Shown one piece after another: positions 26,199-34,417 of a DNA stretch of 64,000 nt. The stretch covers positions 4,836,001 to 4,900,000 of the forward strand of contig NZ_CP032698.1 of NCBI RefSeq assembly GCF_003627815.1, in the 5' to 3' direction. The notes beneath the pieces were generated by a model. It was given only the letters and a program-made list of their open reading frames with translations. It made no database searches and was not told where the DNA came from. Source of the DNA: Streptomyces hundungensis (GTDB lineage: Bacteria > Actinomycetota > Actinomycetes > Streptomycetales > Streptomycetaceae). Every line of letters begins with the position of its first letter. Position 1 is the first letter of the stretch. Position numbers and translations under genes: made by a program.

Positions 26199-27058
26199 TG
26201 GACTTCCAACTCGCCGAGGAACAGCGGGCGTTGAAGTCCGGCATGCGCGAACTCCTCGCGGCCCGGTTCGACCGGGACGCCCTGCGGGCCGCGGTGGACA
26301 GGCCCGCGGTCGATCGCGCGCTGTGGCGGGCGCTCGGCGAGGCCGGGTTCTTCGCGCTGCGGCTGTCCGAAAAGGAGGGCGGGGTCGGCCTCGGGCTGCC
26401 CGAGGCGGCGCTCCTCTTCGAGGAGGCGGGACGGGCGCTGCTTCCGGGCCCGCTGGTGGCGACCCACCTCGCGGCCCGCGAGGTGCCGGGGGCGGCGACC
26501 GGCGAGACGGTGGTGACCCGCGTCGACGGCCCGCTCGTCGCCTGGCTCGACCAGGCCGACCTCGTCCAGGGCGACGCCGTGGACGCGACCCCGATCCGCT
26601 CCCTCGACCCGCTCACCCCACTGCACCGCACCACCGGAACCCGTACGGACGCCCCGCACGAGGCCGTCCTGCTGACCGCCGCGGAACAACTGGGCAGCGC
26701 GGCCCGCACCACCGAGCTCGCGGTCCAACACGCCCGGCAGCGCGCCCAGTTCGGGCAGGCCGTCGGAGCCTTCCAGGCGGTCAAGCACCTCTGCGCCGAC
26801 ATGCTGGTCCGCACGGAAGTGGCCCGGGCCGCGGTGTACGCGGCGGCCGTGACCGGGGACCCGTACGAGATCGCCGGGGCCAAGCTCCTCGCCGACGAGG
26901 CGGCCGTGCGGTGCGCCCGGGACTGTCTCCAGGTGCACGGCGGCATGGGCTTCACCTGGGAGGCCGATGTGCATCTGCACCTCAAGCGGGCCTGGGTGCG
27001 GTCCGAGCAGTGGCAGTCGGCGGAGCAGGCCGCCGAGGCGCTCGCCGCGGCCCTGTAG
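26198..27058 (+). CDS. Acyl-CoA dehydrogenase, short partner subunit
   Basis: 286 aa, about 100 residues shorter than a standard dehydrogenase because the middle beta domain is reduced. Keeps MDFQLAEEQRALKSGMRELL, ARQRAQFGQAVGAFQAVKH and LQVHGGMGFTWEADVHLHLKRA at the C-terminus. ATG overlaps the upstream stop by one base. It lacks the D-E-I-Q-R / T-S-Q-I-Q-R type FAD motif found in its partner, consistent with a heteromeric enzyme in which each subunit supplies part of the cofactor site. Substrate unknown. Confidence 0.85.
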   Translation: MDFQLAEEQRALKSGMRELLAARFDRDALRAAVDRPAVDRALWRALGEAGFFALRLSEKEGGVGLGLPEAALLFEEAGRALLPGPLVATHLAAREVPGAATGETVVTRVDGPLVAWLDQADLVQGDAVDATPIRSLDPLTPLHRTTGTRTDAPHEAVLLTAAEQLGSAARTTELAVQHARQRAQFGQAVGAFQAVKHLCADMLVRTEVARAAVYAAAVTGDPYEIAGAKLLADEAAVRCARDCLQVHGGMGFTWEADVHLHLKRAWVRSEQWQSAEQAAEALAAAL

Positions 27059-27506
27059 GCGCCGGCGGCCGGGGCGTGCCGCGGGCCCGGACGCGAGCCG
27101 TGGTGTTGGCCGTGGCGTGGCGAACGGTCACGATGCGTCGCGATCGGCGGCCCGGCGCACCGGCCACGAGCCGGAGTCCGGGGCGCTCTCCGGTACTCTC
27201 CGTGGGATGCGAGTGGTGGTGTGGCGCGGCTTTCCCGGTGTTGCCAGTGCGGCGGCTCCGGGTCCGGGGCCGCGCGCCACCCGCGCCGTACGGAGGCGTC
27301 GTACGTGCTCCCGTTCGGTTTCCCGCAGGATGAGCCGCACAGTATGCACCACGCATACTCCTTCGCGCTGGAATATGCCCGAAGCGCTTGTTGCGGTGAC
27401 TGTACGTCAACCATGCTGTCTCCCACGGGAATCACGTTCCGTGACCCCGATGGTGGTCCCTGTGAGGCGCGAGGCGATGTGTCCGCCGGTTCGGATGGTG
27501 TGAACG
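27059..27506. other. 448-bp region without a convincing gene
   Basis: Lies between the acyl-CoA dehydrogenase operon and the ATPase gene. Holds one palindrome (27341-27359), an imperfect CACGG...CCGTG repeat near 27426-27445, and no CTGAC-N5-GTCAG site. Open frames here have Arg/Pro-rich products typical of non-coding high-GC DNA. Probably the promoter and 5' leader of the downstream gene. Confidence 0.4.
27341..27359. promoter_or_regulatory. Palindrome AGTATGC-N5-GCATACT
   Basis: Perfect 7-bp arms around ACCAC, about 150 bp upstream of the ATPase gene, in otherwise unstructured sequence. Possible operator for a dimeric regulator. Confidence 0.35.
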
Positions 27507-28028
27507 GTGCAGGTGCTTCAGGTTCAATTGGAGGTCGGGCCGGATCCCGCCGAGGTGGGCCGGGCCCGGAAGTGGGCGCGCTCGCGACTGGCGGGCTGTG
27601 GGATAGGGCTCGATGAACCGGTCGCCGAGACGTTGATCCTGCTGATCTCGGAGCTCGTCACCAACGCCGTGGTGCACACGGGCTGTCCGGCGGTGCTGAG
27701 GATGCTGCTCGGCCCGGCCGAGGGCGGCACCGTACGGGTCGAGGTGGCCGACCGCAGCTGTTGTCCCCCCAAGCCCCGCCACGCCCTCGGTGACGACACC
27801 AACGGGCGCGGGCTCGAACTCGTCGACGGGCTCGCCGACCGCTGGGGCTGGCGGGCCGAGGGCGTCGGCAAGTCCATCTGGTGCGAGGTGGACCGCGCCG
27901 CGCCCGGGGAGCCTCCGGCGCCGGAGCGTTCGGGGCACTCGGGGCTCAAGGAGTGTTCGGGGCGCACGGACGGGGCGTACGCGAACGAGACATACGATCC
28001 CCCACGCGCTGTCACAAATACCGCATAG
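27507..28028 (+). CDS. HATPase anti-sigma-type regulatory kinase
   Basis: 173 aa. Histidine kinase-like ATPase fold (HATPase_c_2, RsbW/SpoIIAB type): N-box ELVTNAVVHT near 52, G1 box VRVEVADRS, and G2 box NGRGLELVDGLADRWGW. The tail of about 45 residues is disordered. These small proteins bind ATP, and in Streptomyces they form a large family of anti-sigma or phosphorelay switches. GTG 27507 and 27513 are both possible. A partner STAS gene is not adjacent. Confidence 0.83.
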   Translation: MQVLQVQLEVGPDPAEVGRARKWARSRLAGCGIGLDEPVAETLILLISELVTNAVVHTGCPAVLRMLLGPAEGGTVRVEVADRSCCPPKPRHALGDDTNGRGLELVDGLADRWGWRAEGVGKSIWCEVDRAAPGEPPAPERSGHSGLKECSGRTDGAYANETYDPPRAVTNTA

Positions 28029-28279
28029 GCCACAAACCACCCAGTGGGTGTTGACGGCCGGTGGCGACCTGATCACCCTGGGGTGAGCGATTCGTGGCGA
28101 GGGGACGCCGAGGAACTGCACGGCCTCGGCGAGTGCGGGTCGTGGCACGGCGCCGGCTTCAGCAGGGCGAGGTTCCTCCCGGAGCACCCGAGGAGCGGAG
28201 CCGGTACGCCGGTGCCGGGGTGGCGGCGCCGGTGCCGCGCTCGGGGCGCGCATGTGGCGCCGCCACCCGTGAAGCCGCC

Positions 28280-29206
28280 CTACAGGACGGCCACCGGCGC
28301 GACCGGGGTGCCGGTCGCCCCCACGAACGGCTCCGGCATGGCGCTCAGCAGGAACGCGTGGCGCGCGGCCTCGGCGCAGGCGGTGGACAGGGCCTCCAGA
28401 TTCCAGTTCTGGCCCTGGAGCATGCCCATCTCCACCAGGTCCAGGGCGTGGACGGGAAGCCACAGCTCCTCGAACTCGGGCGGGAAGATCTCGAAGGTGA
28501 GGGTGTCGTTGGCGACGGCCGCGACGTCCCGCGCGTGGAACCACTCGGGGGTCCGCACCGAGAGCCCCGGCGACGGATAGCCGTAGGCGGGCTTGTCCCC
28601 GGCCAGATACACCTGGATCTGCCCGGTGCGCACCAGCACGATGTCACCGGCGCGCACGGTGACCCCCGCGAACTCCTCGGCCTCGTCGAGGTCCTCGGGG
28701 GTGACCGCGTGGCCGCCGGGGAGCCGGTCGACTCCCTTGGCGCGGGCGACGTCCAGCAGGACCCCGCGCGCGAGGACGGGCCCCGTCGTGTCGATGCCGC
28801 TGAACTCGGCGCCGCCGTGCGCGGTGACGGTGGCGGCCGGGCGGCCGTTGTAGATCCTGCCCGAGTGCGAGACATGGGTCAGGGCGTCCCAGTGGGTGGC
28901 GGCCTGGAGGCCGAAGGTCACCGCGTCGTCGCTGCACGCGACCGTGCCGGGGCCGAAGATCTCCTGGTTGATCTGGACCATGGTGTGCAGCGGGTTGATC
29001 CGGCCGGGGATCACCCCGGTCTGTACGCCGTCCTGCCGCAGTGGCAGCGCGAGCGGGACGCGCAGCCCCGAGCGGACCTCGGCGACGGCCTCCCGGACGA
29101 CGGCGTCGGTGATGTGGTTGAGGGTGCCCCGCTCGTCGTCGGAGCCCCAACGGCCCCAGTTGTTCACGCGTTTGGCGATGTCGTGGAACTCGGGCGGCAG
29201 TGACAT
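28280..29206 (-). CDS. Cyclase family metal hydrolase
   Basis: 308 aa, kynurenine-formamidase-like cyclase fold. The metal motif is seen as ATHWDALTHVSHSGRIYNG near 105-122 (H-x-D-x3-H pattern). Further blocks are RAGDIVLVRTGQIQ and FEIFPPEFEELWLPVHALDL. Members hydrolyse cyclic amides, lactones or 1,3-diketones; in ring catabolism this would be a ring-opening hydrolysis. Start ATG 29206 with GGGAGC 8 bp upstream. Shares a promoter region and operator O3 with the divergent SDR gene. Substrate inferred only from context. Confidence 0.82.
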   Translation of the reverse strand: MSLPPEFHDIAKRVNNWGRWGSDDERGTLNHITDAVVREAVAEVRSGLRVPLALPLRQDGVQTGVIPGRINPLHTMVQINQEIFGPGTVACSDDAVTFGLQAATHWDALTHVSHSGRIYNGRPAATVTAHGGAEFSGIDTTGPVLARGVLLDVARAKGVDRLPGGHAVTPEDLDEAEEFAGVTVRAGDIVLVRTGQIQVYLAGDKPAYGYPSPGLSVRTPEWFHARDVAAVANDTLTFEIFPPEFEELWLPVHALDLVEMGMLQGQNWNLEALSTACAEAARHAFLLSAMPEPFVGATGTPVAPVAVL

Positions 29207-29256
29207 ACGCGTTGCTCCCGGGGTCTTGTGGTGGAACGGCTGACGGGTCATAGAAT

Positions 29257-29271
29257 CTAACGGTCCGTCAG
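29257..29271. promoter_or_regulatory. Regulon operator O3: CTAAC-GGTCC-GTCAG
   Basis: One mismatch to the shared palindrome. Lies between the cyclase and SDR genes, directly after TAGAAT (29251-29256), a good -10 candidate for the SDR gene. A further CTGAC half-site is at 29240. Confidence 0.7.
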
Positions 29272-29293
29272 AAACCGCGGGAAGGGGCCGGAC

Positions 29294-30205
29294 GTGGGGA
29301 ACTTCTTGGCAGGCAAGGTCATCGCCGTGACGGGGGCCGGCCGGGGCATCGGCCGCGCCGTCGCGCTCGCCGCGGCCGCCGAGGGGGCGCGGGTCGTCGT
29401 CAACGACTACGGCGTCTCGATCGACGGCGCCGAACCGAGCAGCGAGGTCGCCGACGCGGTGGTGAAGGAGATCCTGGCGGCGGGCGGCGAGGCGGTGGCC
29501 GTCGCCGACGACGTCTCGACCATGGCGGGCGGCCGGCACATCGTCGACACGGCGCTGGCGCGGTACGGGCGGATCGACGGGGTGGTGTGCGTGGCCGGCA
29601 TCCTGCGCGAGCGGATGCTGTTCAACATGTCCGAGCAGGAGTGGGACCCGGTCCTCGCCACGCACCTCAAGGGCACGTTCACCGTGTTCCGGGCGGCCTC
29701 GGCGGTCATGCGCAAGCAGGGCTCGGGCACCCTGATCGGCTTCACCAGCGGGAACCACCAGGGCAGCGTGGCGCAGGCGAACTACAGCGCGGCGAAAGGG
29801 GGGATCATCTCGCTGGTACGCAGCGCGGCGCTCGGGCTGCACAAGTACGGGGTGACGGCCAACGCGGTCGCCCCGCTCGCCCGCACCCGGATGTCGGCGA
29901 ACGTCCCCATGGAGCTCAAGGAGATGGGCTCGCCGGAGGACGTGGCGGCGCTGGTGGTCTATCTGCTGTCCTCGCGGGCCCACGACGAGGGCATCACCGG
30001 CCAGGTGTACACGATCGCGGGGCCCAAGATCGCGGTGTGGGCGCAGCCGCGGGAGCTTCGGGCGGGGTACGCGGAGGGGGCGTGGACGCCGGAGCGGATC
30101 GCGGACTTTCTGCCGGGGACGGTGGGGGTGGATCCCATGCCGATGCTGGCGCAGCTCGAGGCGATGGCTCGCGCGGCCTCGGAGGGCGCCCGCCCCAACG
30201 CCTAA
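29294..30205 (+). CDS. Short-chain dehydrogenase/reductase (17beta-HSD type 4-like)
   Basis: 303 aa. NAD(P) motif TGAGRGIG at 14-21, acidic region NDYGVSIDG, active-site Ser in GFTSGNHQG, and Tyr/Lys in NYSAAKGG. The long C-terminal tail (beyond the usual 250 aa) and the N-D-Y-G block match the SDR domain of multifunctional peroxisomal-type 3-hydroxyacyl-CoA dehydrogenases. It therefore likely oxidises a 3-hydroxyacyl-CoA or ring alcohol. GAAGGGG is 6 bp before GTG 29294. In the O3 promoter pair. Confidence 0.85.
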   Translation: MGNFLAGKVIAVTGAGRGIGRAVALAAAAEGARVVVNDYGVSIDGAEPSSEVADAVVKEILAAGGEAVAVADDVSTMAGGRHIVDTALARYGRIDGVVCVAGILRERMLFNMSEQEWDPVLATHLKGTFTVFRAASAVMRKQGSGTLIGFTSGNHQGSVAQANYSAAKGGIISLVRSAALGLHKYGVTANAVAPLARTRMSANVPMELKEMGSPEDVAALVVYLLSSRAHDEGITGQVYTIAGPKIAVWAQPRELRAGYAEGAWTPERIADFLPGTVGVDPMPMLAQLEAMARAASEGARPNA

Positions 30206-30700
30206 CCCTCTGGGGCTCCGCCCCAGCCCCCGAGCCCTTTTGCCCACCCACCCACCCGTGCAGGGGGTTGAAGGGTTCAGCCCCTGGGGCTCCGCCCCAG
30301 ACCCCGAGCGCCTTTGCCCACCCACCCGCCCGTGCAGGGGGTTGGATGGCCCGGGCCCCCTGGGGCTCCGCCCCAGACCCCGTTCGCGCCTGAACGGCGC
30401 TCGTCCTCAATCGCCGGACAGGCTGAAGGTGCTGGCCAGCACCGAGTAGTTAGGGGCGCGGGGAACTGCGCGCCCAGCCACGCACGGTCCGCAGACGAAG
30501 ACAGGTTTTCGGGGGCGCGGGGAACTGCGCGACCTGCCCCGTCCGGGCCAGCGCCGGTTCTGCTGGGGGCGCGGGGAACTGCGCGAGAAGCGAGCACGGT
30601 CCGCACGTGACCGGGGGTTTTGGGGGCGCGGGGAACTGCGCGGGAAGCGGGCACGGTGCGCACAAGACAGCGGGTTTCAGGGGCGCGGGGAACTGCGCGA
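30206..30700 (-). repeat. Mosaic intergenic repeat array 3 (reverse orientation, C to A)
   Basis: Between the SDR gene and the next acyl-CoA dehydrogenase, 565 bp with no gene. Reading left to right: three C units (palindrome TGGGGCTCCGCCCCA near 30211, 30287, 30361), one B unit ending near 30446, then five A units on the minus strand near 30453, 30512, 30567, 30623 and 30680. Confidence 0.85.
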
Positions 30701-30770
30701 ACGGGTACCGCCGGCCGGTGGGTGGGAGACGGGGCGGGGTGGGGAAACAGACCTCTCGACAGGAGACACC

Positions 30771-31910
30771 GTGGAGTTCCACTTCAACCCCCAAGACACC
30801 ACCTTCCGCCAAACCGCCCGAACCTGGCTCACCACCCATCTCGCCCAACAACCCCCCGATTGGGAAAGGGAGTTGGGCAAGGGCGGATGGATCGGCATCG
30901 GCTGGCCGGACGGCACGTACGGGAACCGGCGGGCCACCCTCACCCAGCAGGTCGTCTGGGCCGAGGAGTACGCCCGCTCCGCCGCCCCCACCCGCACCGG
31001 CCACATCGGCGAGAACCTCCTCGCCCCCACCCTCATCGCCCACGGCACCCTCGCCCAGCGCGCCCGCTTCCTGCCGCCGATCGCGCGCGGCGAGGAGCTG
31101 TGGTGCCAGGGCTACAGCGAGCCCGGCGCCGGCTCGGACCTGGCCGGCATCCGTACCGTCGCCCGCCGCGACGGCGACACGTACCGCATCACCGGCCAGA
31201 AGATCTGGATCTCGCTGGCCCACGAGGCCCACTGGTGCTTCGTGCTGGCCCGTACCGAGCAGGGCTCGCGGCGCCACCACGGGCTCTCGTTCCTGCTCGT
31301 ACCGATGGACCAGCCGGGCAGGATCGAGGTCCGGCCGATCCGGCAGCTCACCGGGACGAGCGAGTTCAACGAGGTGTTCTTCGACGACGCGCGGGCCCTG
31401 GCCGACCACGTCGTGGGCGGCGAGGGCAACGGCTGGGCGGTCGCCATGAGTCTGCTCGCCCTCGAACGCGGGGTATCGACCCTGGCTCAACAGATCGGAT
31501 TCGTCGGTGAGTTGGAGCGCGTCGTGGCACTCGCCGTGGCCGGTGGCGCGGTCGCGGATCCGGTGCTGCGCGCACGCCTCGTCCAGCAGTGGGCCGAGCT
31601 GAAGGTCATGCGCTGGAACGCCCTGCGGACGCTGGGGAGTTCGGGGGAGGTGGGCGCGCCCAGCGTGGCCAAGTTGCTGTGGGGCGGATGGCACCGGCGC
31701 CTCGGGGAGCTGGCGATGGCCGTGCGGGGGGCGGCAGCCACGGCAGGGCCCCGCGACTGGACGCAGGACGACCCCTACGCACTCGACCCGCTCCAGCACC
31801 TGTTCCTGTTCTCCAGGGCCGACACGATCTACGGCGGCTCGGACGAGATCCAGCGCACCATCATCGCCGAGCGGGTGCTCGGCCTGCCCAGGGAGGTCCG
31901 TGTTCCGTGA
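30771..31910 (+). CDS. Acyl-CoA dehydrogenase, FAD-binding type subunit
   Basis: 379 aa. Same subtype as the gene at 25035: WCQGYSEPGAGSDLAGIRT in the middle, ITGQKIWISLAH, and the C-terminal YGGSDEIQRTIIAERVLGLP. GTG 30771 follows AGGAGA. Its stop overlaps the alcohol dehydrogenase start as GTGA, so the two are coupled. No short partner is adjacent; the gene at 48431 is of the partner subtype and may complete the enzyme. No operator of the shared palindrome was seen upstream; the gap is a repeat array. Confidence 0.85.
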   Translation: MEFHFNPQDTTFRQTARTWLTTHLAQQPPDWERELGKGGWIGIGWPDGTYGNRRATLTQQVVWAEEYARSAAPTRTGHIGENLLAPTLIAHGTLAQRARFLPPIARGEELWCQGYSEPGAGSDLAGIRTVARRDGDTYRITGQKIWISLAHEAHWCFVLARTEQGSRRHHGLSFLLVPMDQPGRIEVRPIRQLTGTSEFNEVFFDDARALADHVVGGEGNGWAVAMSLLALERGVSTLAQQIGFVGELERVVALAVAGGAVADPVLRARLVQQWAELKVMRWNALRTLGSSGEVGAPSVAKLLWGGWHRRLGELAMAVRGAAATAGPRDWTQDDPYALDPLQHLFLFSRADTIYGGSDEIQRTIIAERVLGLPREVRVP

Positions 31911-32956
31911 GAGGTGTCCTTTTCGACGGGAAGCAGAGCCAGGTCGTCGACGATCTGGAGGTCAGAGGCCCGGGGCCGGGCGAGGTGCTCGTGGCGATCG
32001 CGGCGGCGGGCCTGTGCCATTCGGACCTGTCCGTCATCGACGGGACCATCCCGTTCCCGGTGCCGGTGGTCCTCGGGCACGAGGGCGCGGGCGTGGTCGA
32101 GGAGGTGGGCGCGGGGGTGACCCATGTGGCTCCGGGCGACCACGTCGCCCTGTCCACGCTCGCCAACTGCGGGGCCTGCGCGGAGTGCGACCGGGGCCGG
32201 CCGACGATGTGCCGCAAGGCCATCGGCATGCCGGGCCGCCCGTTCTCGCGGGGCGGGGCCCCGGTCCACCAGTTCGCCTCGAACTCGGCGTTCGCGGAAC
32301 GCACCCTGGTCAAGGCCGTACAGGCGGTGAAGATCCCAAGGGACGTGCCGCTGACGTCGGCGGCGCTGATCGGCTGCGGGGTGCTGACCGGGGTGGGCGC
32401 GGTGCTGAACCGGGCCCGGGTGGACATCGGTGACACGGTCGTGGTCATCGGCACCGGCGGCATCGGCCTCAACGTCATCCAGGGTGCGCGCATCGCGGGC
32501 GCCTCGGTGATCGTCGCGGTGGACACCAACCCGGCGAAGGAGCCGCTGGCCAGGCAGTTCGGCGCGACCCACTTCCTGCCGTCGGCCGAGGGCGCCCGCG
32601 ACATCCTCCCCAACGGCGCCGACCACGCCTTCGAGTGCGTGGGCCACCCCGGCCTGGTCCGCGCCGCCGTCGACCTCCTGGACCGCCACGGCCAGGCGAT
32701 CCTCCTCGGCATGACCGCCCCCACGGTGGAGGCGTCCTTCGCGCCCGCCGCGCTGTTCCTCGACAAGTCCATCCTGGGCTGCCGCTACGGAAGCTCCCGC
32801 CCCCAACGCGACATCCCGCGCTACGCCGAGCTGTACCGCACGGGAGCGCTCCTGCTCGACGAGCTCGTCACCCGCACGTACGCCGTGGAGGACTTCACCA
32901 AGGCGGCGGACGACCTCCACGGTGGGCGGGTGGCGCGGGGGGTACTGACGTTCTGA
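31907..32956 (+). CDS. Zinc-dependent alcohol dehydrogenase (class III-like)
   Basis: 349 aa. Catalytic-zinc site GLCHSDLS and GHEGAGVVEEVGAGV, structural-zinc loop CGACAECDRGRPTMC, and nucleotide motif VVVIGTGGIGLNVIQGA with Asp in VAVDTNP (NAD preference). Oxidises an alcohol to aldehyde, or the reverse. Coupled by GTGA to the acyl-CoA dehydrogenase upstream, so probably part of the same catabolic route. AGGGAGG lies about 10 bp before GTG 31907. Confidence 0.88.
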   Translation: MRGVLFDGKQSQVVDDLEVRGPGPGEVLVAIAAAGLCHSDLSVIDGTIPFPVPVVLGHEGAGVVEEVGAGVTHVAPGDHVALSTLANCGACAECDRGRPTMCRKAIGMPGRPFSRGGAPVHQFASNSAFAERTLVKAVQAVKIPRDVPLTSAALIGCGVLTGVGAVLNRARVDIGDTVVVIGTGGIGLNVIQGARIAGASVIVAVDTNPAKEPLARQFGATHFLPSAEGARDILPNGADHAFECVGHPGLVRAAVDLLDRHGQAILLGMTAPTVEASFAPAALFLDKSILGCRYGSSRPQRDIPRYAELYRTGALLLDELVTRTYAVEDFTKAADDLHGGRVARGVLTF

Positions 32957-32979
32957 CCCGAACCGTCGCGGTGTCCCGG

Positions 32980-33305
32980 GAGCCGGCCCCCAAGAAACCC
33001 CGTTTTCGCCCTCGCACCGTGCGTGGCTGGTCGCGCAGTTCCCCGCGCCCCTTAACTGCTCGGTGCCGGCCCGCATCGGCCACCTCAGCCCGTCCGGCGT
33101 TTGAGGACGAGCGCCGTTCAGGCGCGAACGGGGTCTGGGGCGGAGCCCCAGGGGCCGAACCATCCGACCCCCTGCACGGGCGGGTGGGTGGGCGAACCCG
33201 CGGGGTCTGGGGCGGAGCCCCAGGGGGCCGGAACCTACCAACCCGCTGCACGGGCGGGTGGGTGGGCAAACGTGCCGGGGTCTGGGGCGCAGCCCCGGCC
33301 GCCCG
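32980..33305 (+). repeat. Mosaic intergenic repeat array 4 (orientation A to C)
   Basis: Convergent gap. A truncated and one perfect A unit (about 33033-33051), one B unit (about 33060-33130), then three C units (near 33135, 33212, 33280). The last C unit is altered to GGGGCGCAGCCCCGG. No gene seen in 32957-33315. Confidence 0.83.
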
Positions 33306-33315
33306 GCGCTGCGCG

Positions 33316-34347
33316 TCAGCCCCCCGCCCCCGACCGGAACGCCCGGCGATACGCGGTCGGGGGAACACCCAGGGTGGTCTGGAGGTGCTGCCGCAGAGAC
33401 GTGGCCGTACCGAAACCCGCCGCCCGGGCTATCGCATCCACCGGCAAATCGGTGGATTCCAGGAGGTGACGGGCGTGCGACACGCGTTGCTGGGTCAGCC
33501 ACTGCCCGGGGCTCAGCCCCACCTCCTCCCGGAAGCGGCGCGTGAAGGTGCGGACCGACATGGCCTCCTGCTCGGCCAGGTCACGCAGTTGGATCGGCTC
33601 GTGCAGGCGCCCCAGCGCCCAGGCCCGCGCGGCCGTCGTACTCGCCAACCGCGGCTCCGGCAACGGGCGTTGGATGTACTGGGACTGCCCTCCCGGCCGG
33701 TGCGGGGGAACGACCGTGCGGCGGGCCACCTCGTTGGCGACGGCCGAGCCGTGGTCACGGCGCACGATGTGCAGACACAGGTCGATCCCGGCGGCCACCC
33801 CCGCCGAGGTCAGCACGTCCCCGTCGTCGATGAACAGGACCTCAGGGTCCACCCGGACCGTGGGGAAGACCCGCTGGAAGTGCTCGGCGGAGGCCCAGTG
33901 CGTGGTGGCCGGGCGGCCGTCGAGATAGCCGCCCGCCGCGAGGACGTACCCCCCGGTGCAGATGGACACCATGCGCGTGCCGGGGCGTACGCGGGCGAGG
34001 GCGTCGGCCAGTTCGGGGGTGAGTACGCCCTCCTCGAAGACCGGGCCGAGCTCGTAGGAGGCCGGGATCACCACGGTGTCCGCGGTGGCCAGCGCCTCGG
34101 GGCCGTGCTCGGTGAGGATCGCGAAGTCCGCGTCGGTACGGACCGGGCCCGGCGCGCGGACCGAGCAGGTCAGCACCTCGTACAGCGGCGTCTTGTCGGC
34201 CGGGTCCTTGGCCCGTCCGAAGATCCGCTGGGGGATGCCGAGTTCGAAGGGGATGATGCCGTCGAGTGCGATCACCACGACGCGGTGGGCGCGGGCGCCC
34301 CGGCGCCGCCCGCCCCCTCCGTGCCCGTCCGCGCGATTCGGGTTCAT
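33316..34347 (-). CDS. GlxA-like transcriptional regulator (DJ-1/PfpI plus AraC HTH)
   Basis: 343 aa from ATG 34347, with CGGAGAG about 6 bp upstream. Residues about 20-190 form a DJ-1/PfpI-like domain (VVVIALDGIIPFELGIPQRIF, MVSICTGGYVLAAGGYLDGR with Cys, GVAAGIDLCLHIVRRDHG). Residues about 235-335 are two AraC helix-turn-helices (QLRDLAEQEAMSVRTFTRRFREEVG and IARAAGFGTATSLRQHLQ). Divergent from the first MFS gene, with a palindrome between them, so it probably controls that transporter and itself. Confidence 0.86.
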   Translation of the reverse strand: MNPNRADGHGGGGRRRGARAHRVVVIALDGIIPFELGIPQRIFGRAKDPADKTPLYEVLTCSVRAPGPVRTDADFAILTEHGPEALATADTVVIPASYELGPVFEEGVLTPELADALARVRPGTRMVSICTGGYVLAAGGYLDGRPATTHWASAEHFQRVFPTVRVDPEVLFIDDGDVLTSAGVAAGIDLCLHIVRRDHGSAVANEVARRTVVPPHRPGGQSQYIQRPLPEPRLASTTAARAWALGRLHEPIQLRDLAEQEAMSVRTFTRRFREEVGLSPGQWLTQQRVSHARHLLESTDLPVDAIARAAGFGTATSLRQHLQTTLGVPPTAYRRAFRSGAGG

Positions 34348-34377
34348 CCCGCTCTCCGATCCAGCCCTTGAGAATGG

Positions 34378-34399
34378 GGTGGTGGTATAGACCACTACC
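34378..34399. promoter_or_regulatory. Divergent-promoter palindrome between GlxA-like and MFS genes
   Basis: GGTGGTGGT-ATAG-ACCACTACC, eight of nine positions paired, in the 70-bp gap between two divergent starts. Candidate operator for the AraC-type protein. Confidence 0.45.
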
Positions 34400-34417
34400 T
34401 GATACACCTGCCGTCTT

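Noticed and set aside
29240..29254. Second CTGAC site next to operator O3
   Set aside because: Only the left half matches; the right half reads ATAGA.
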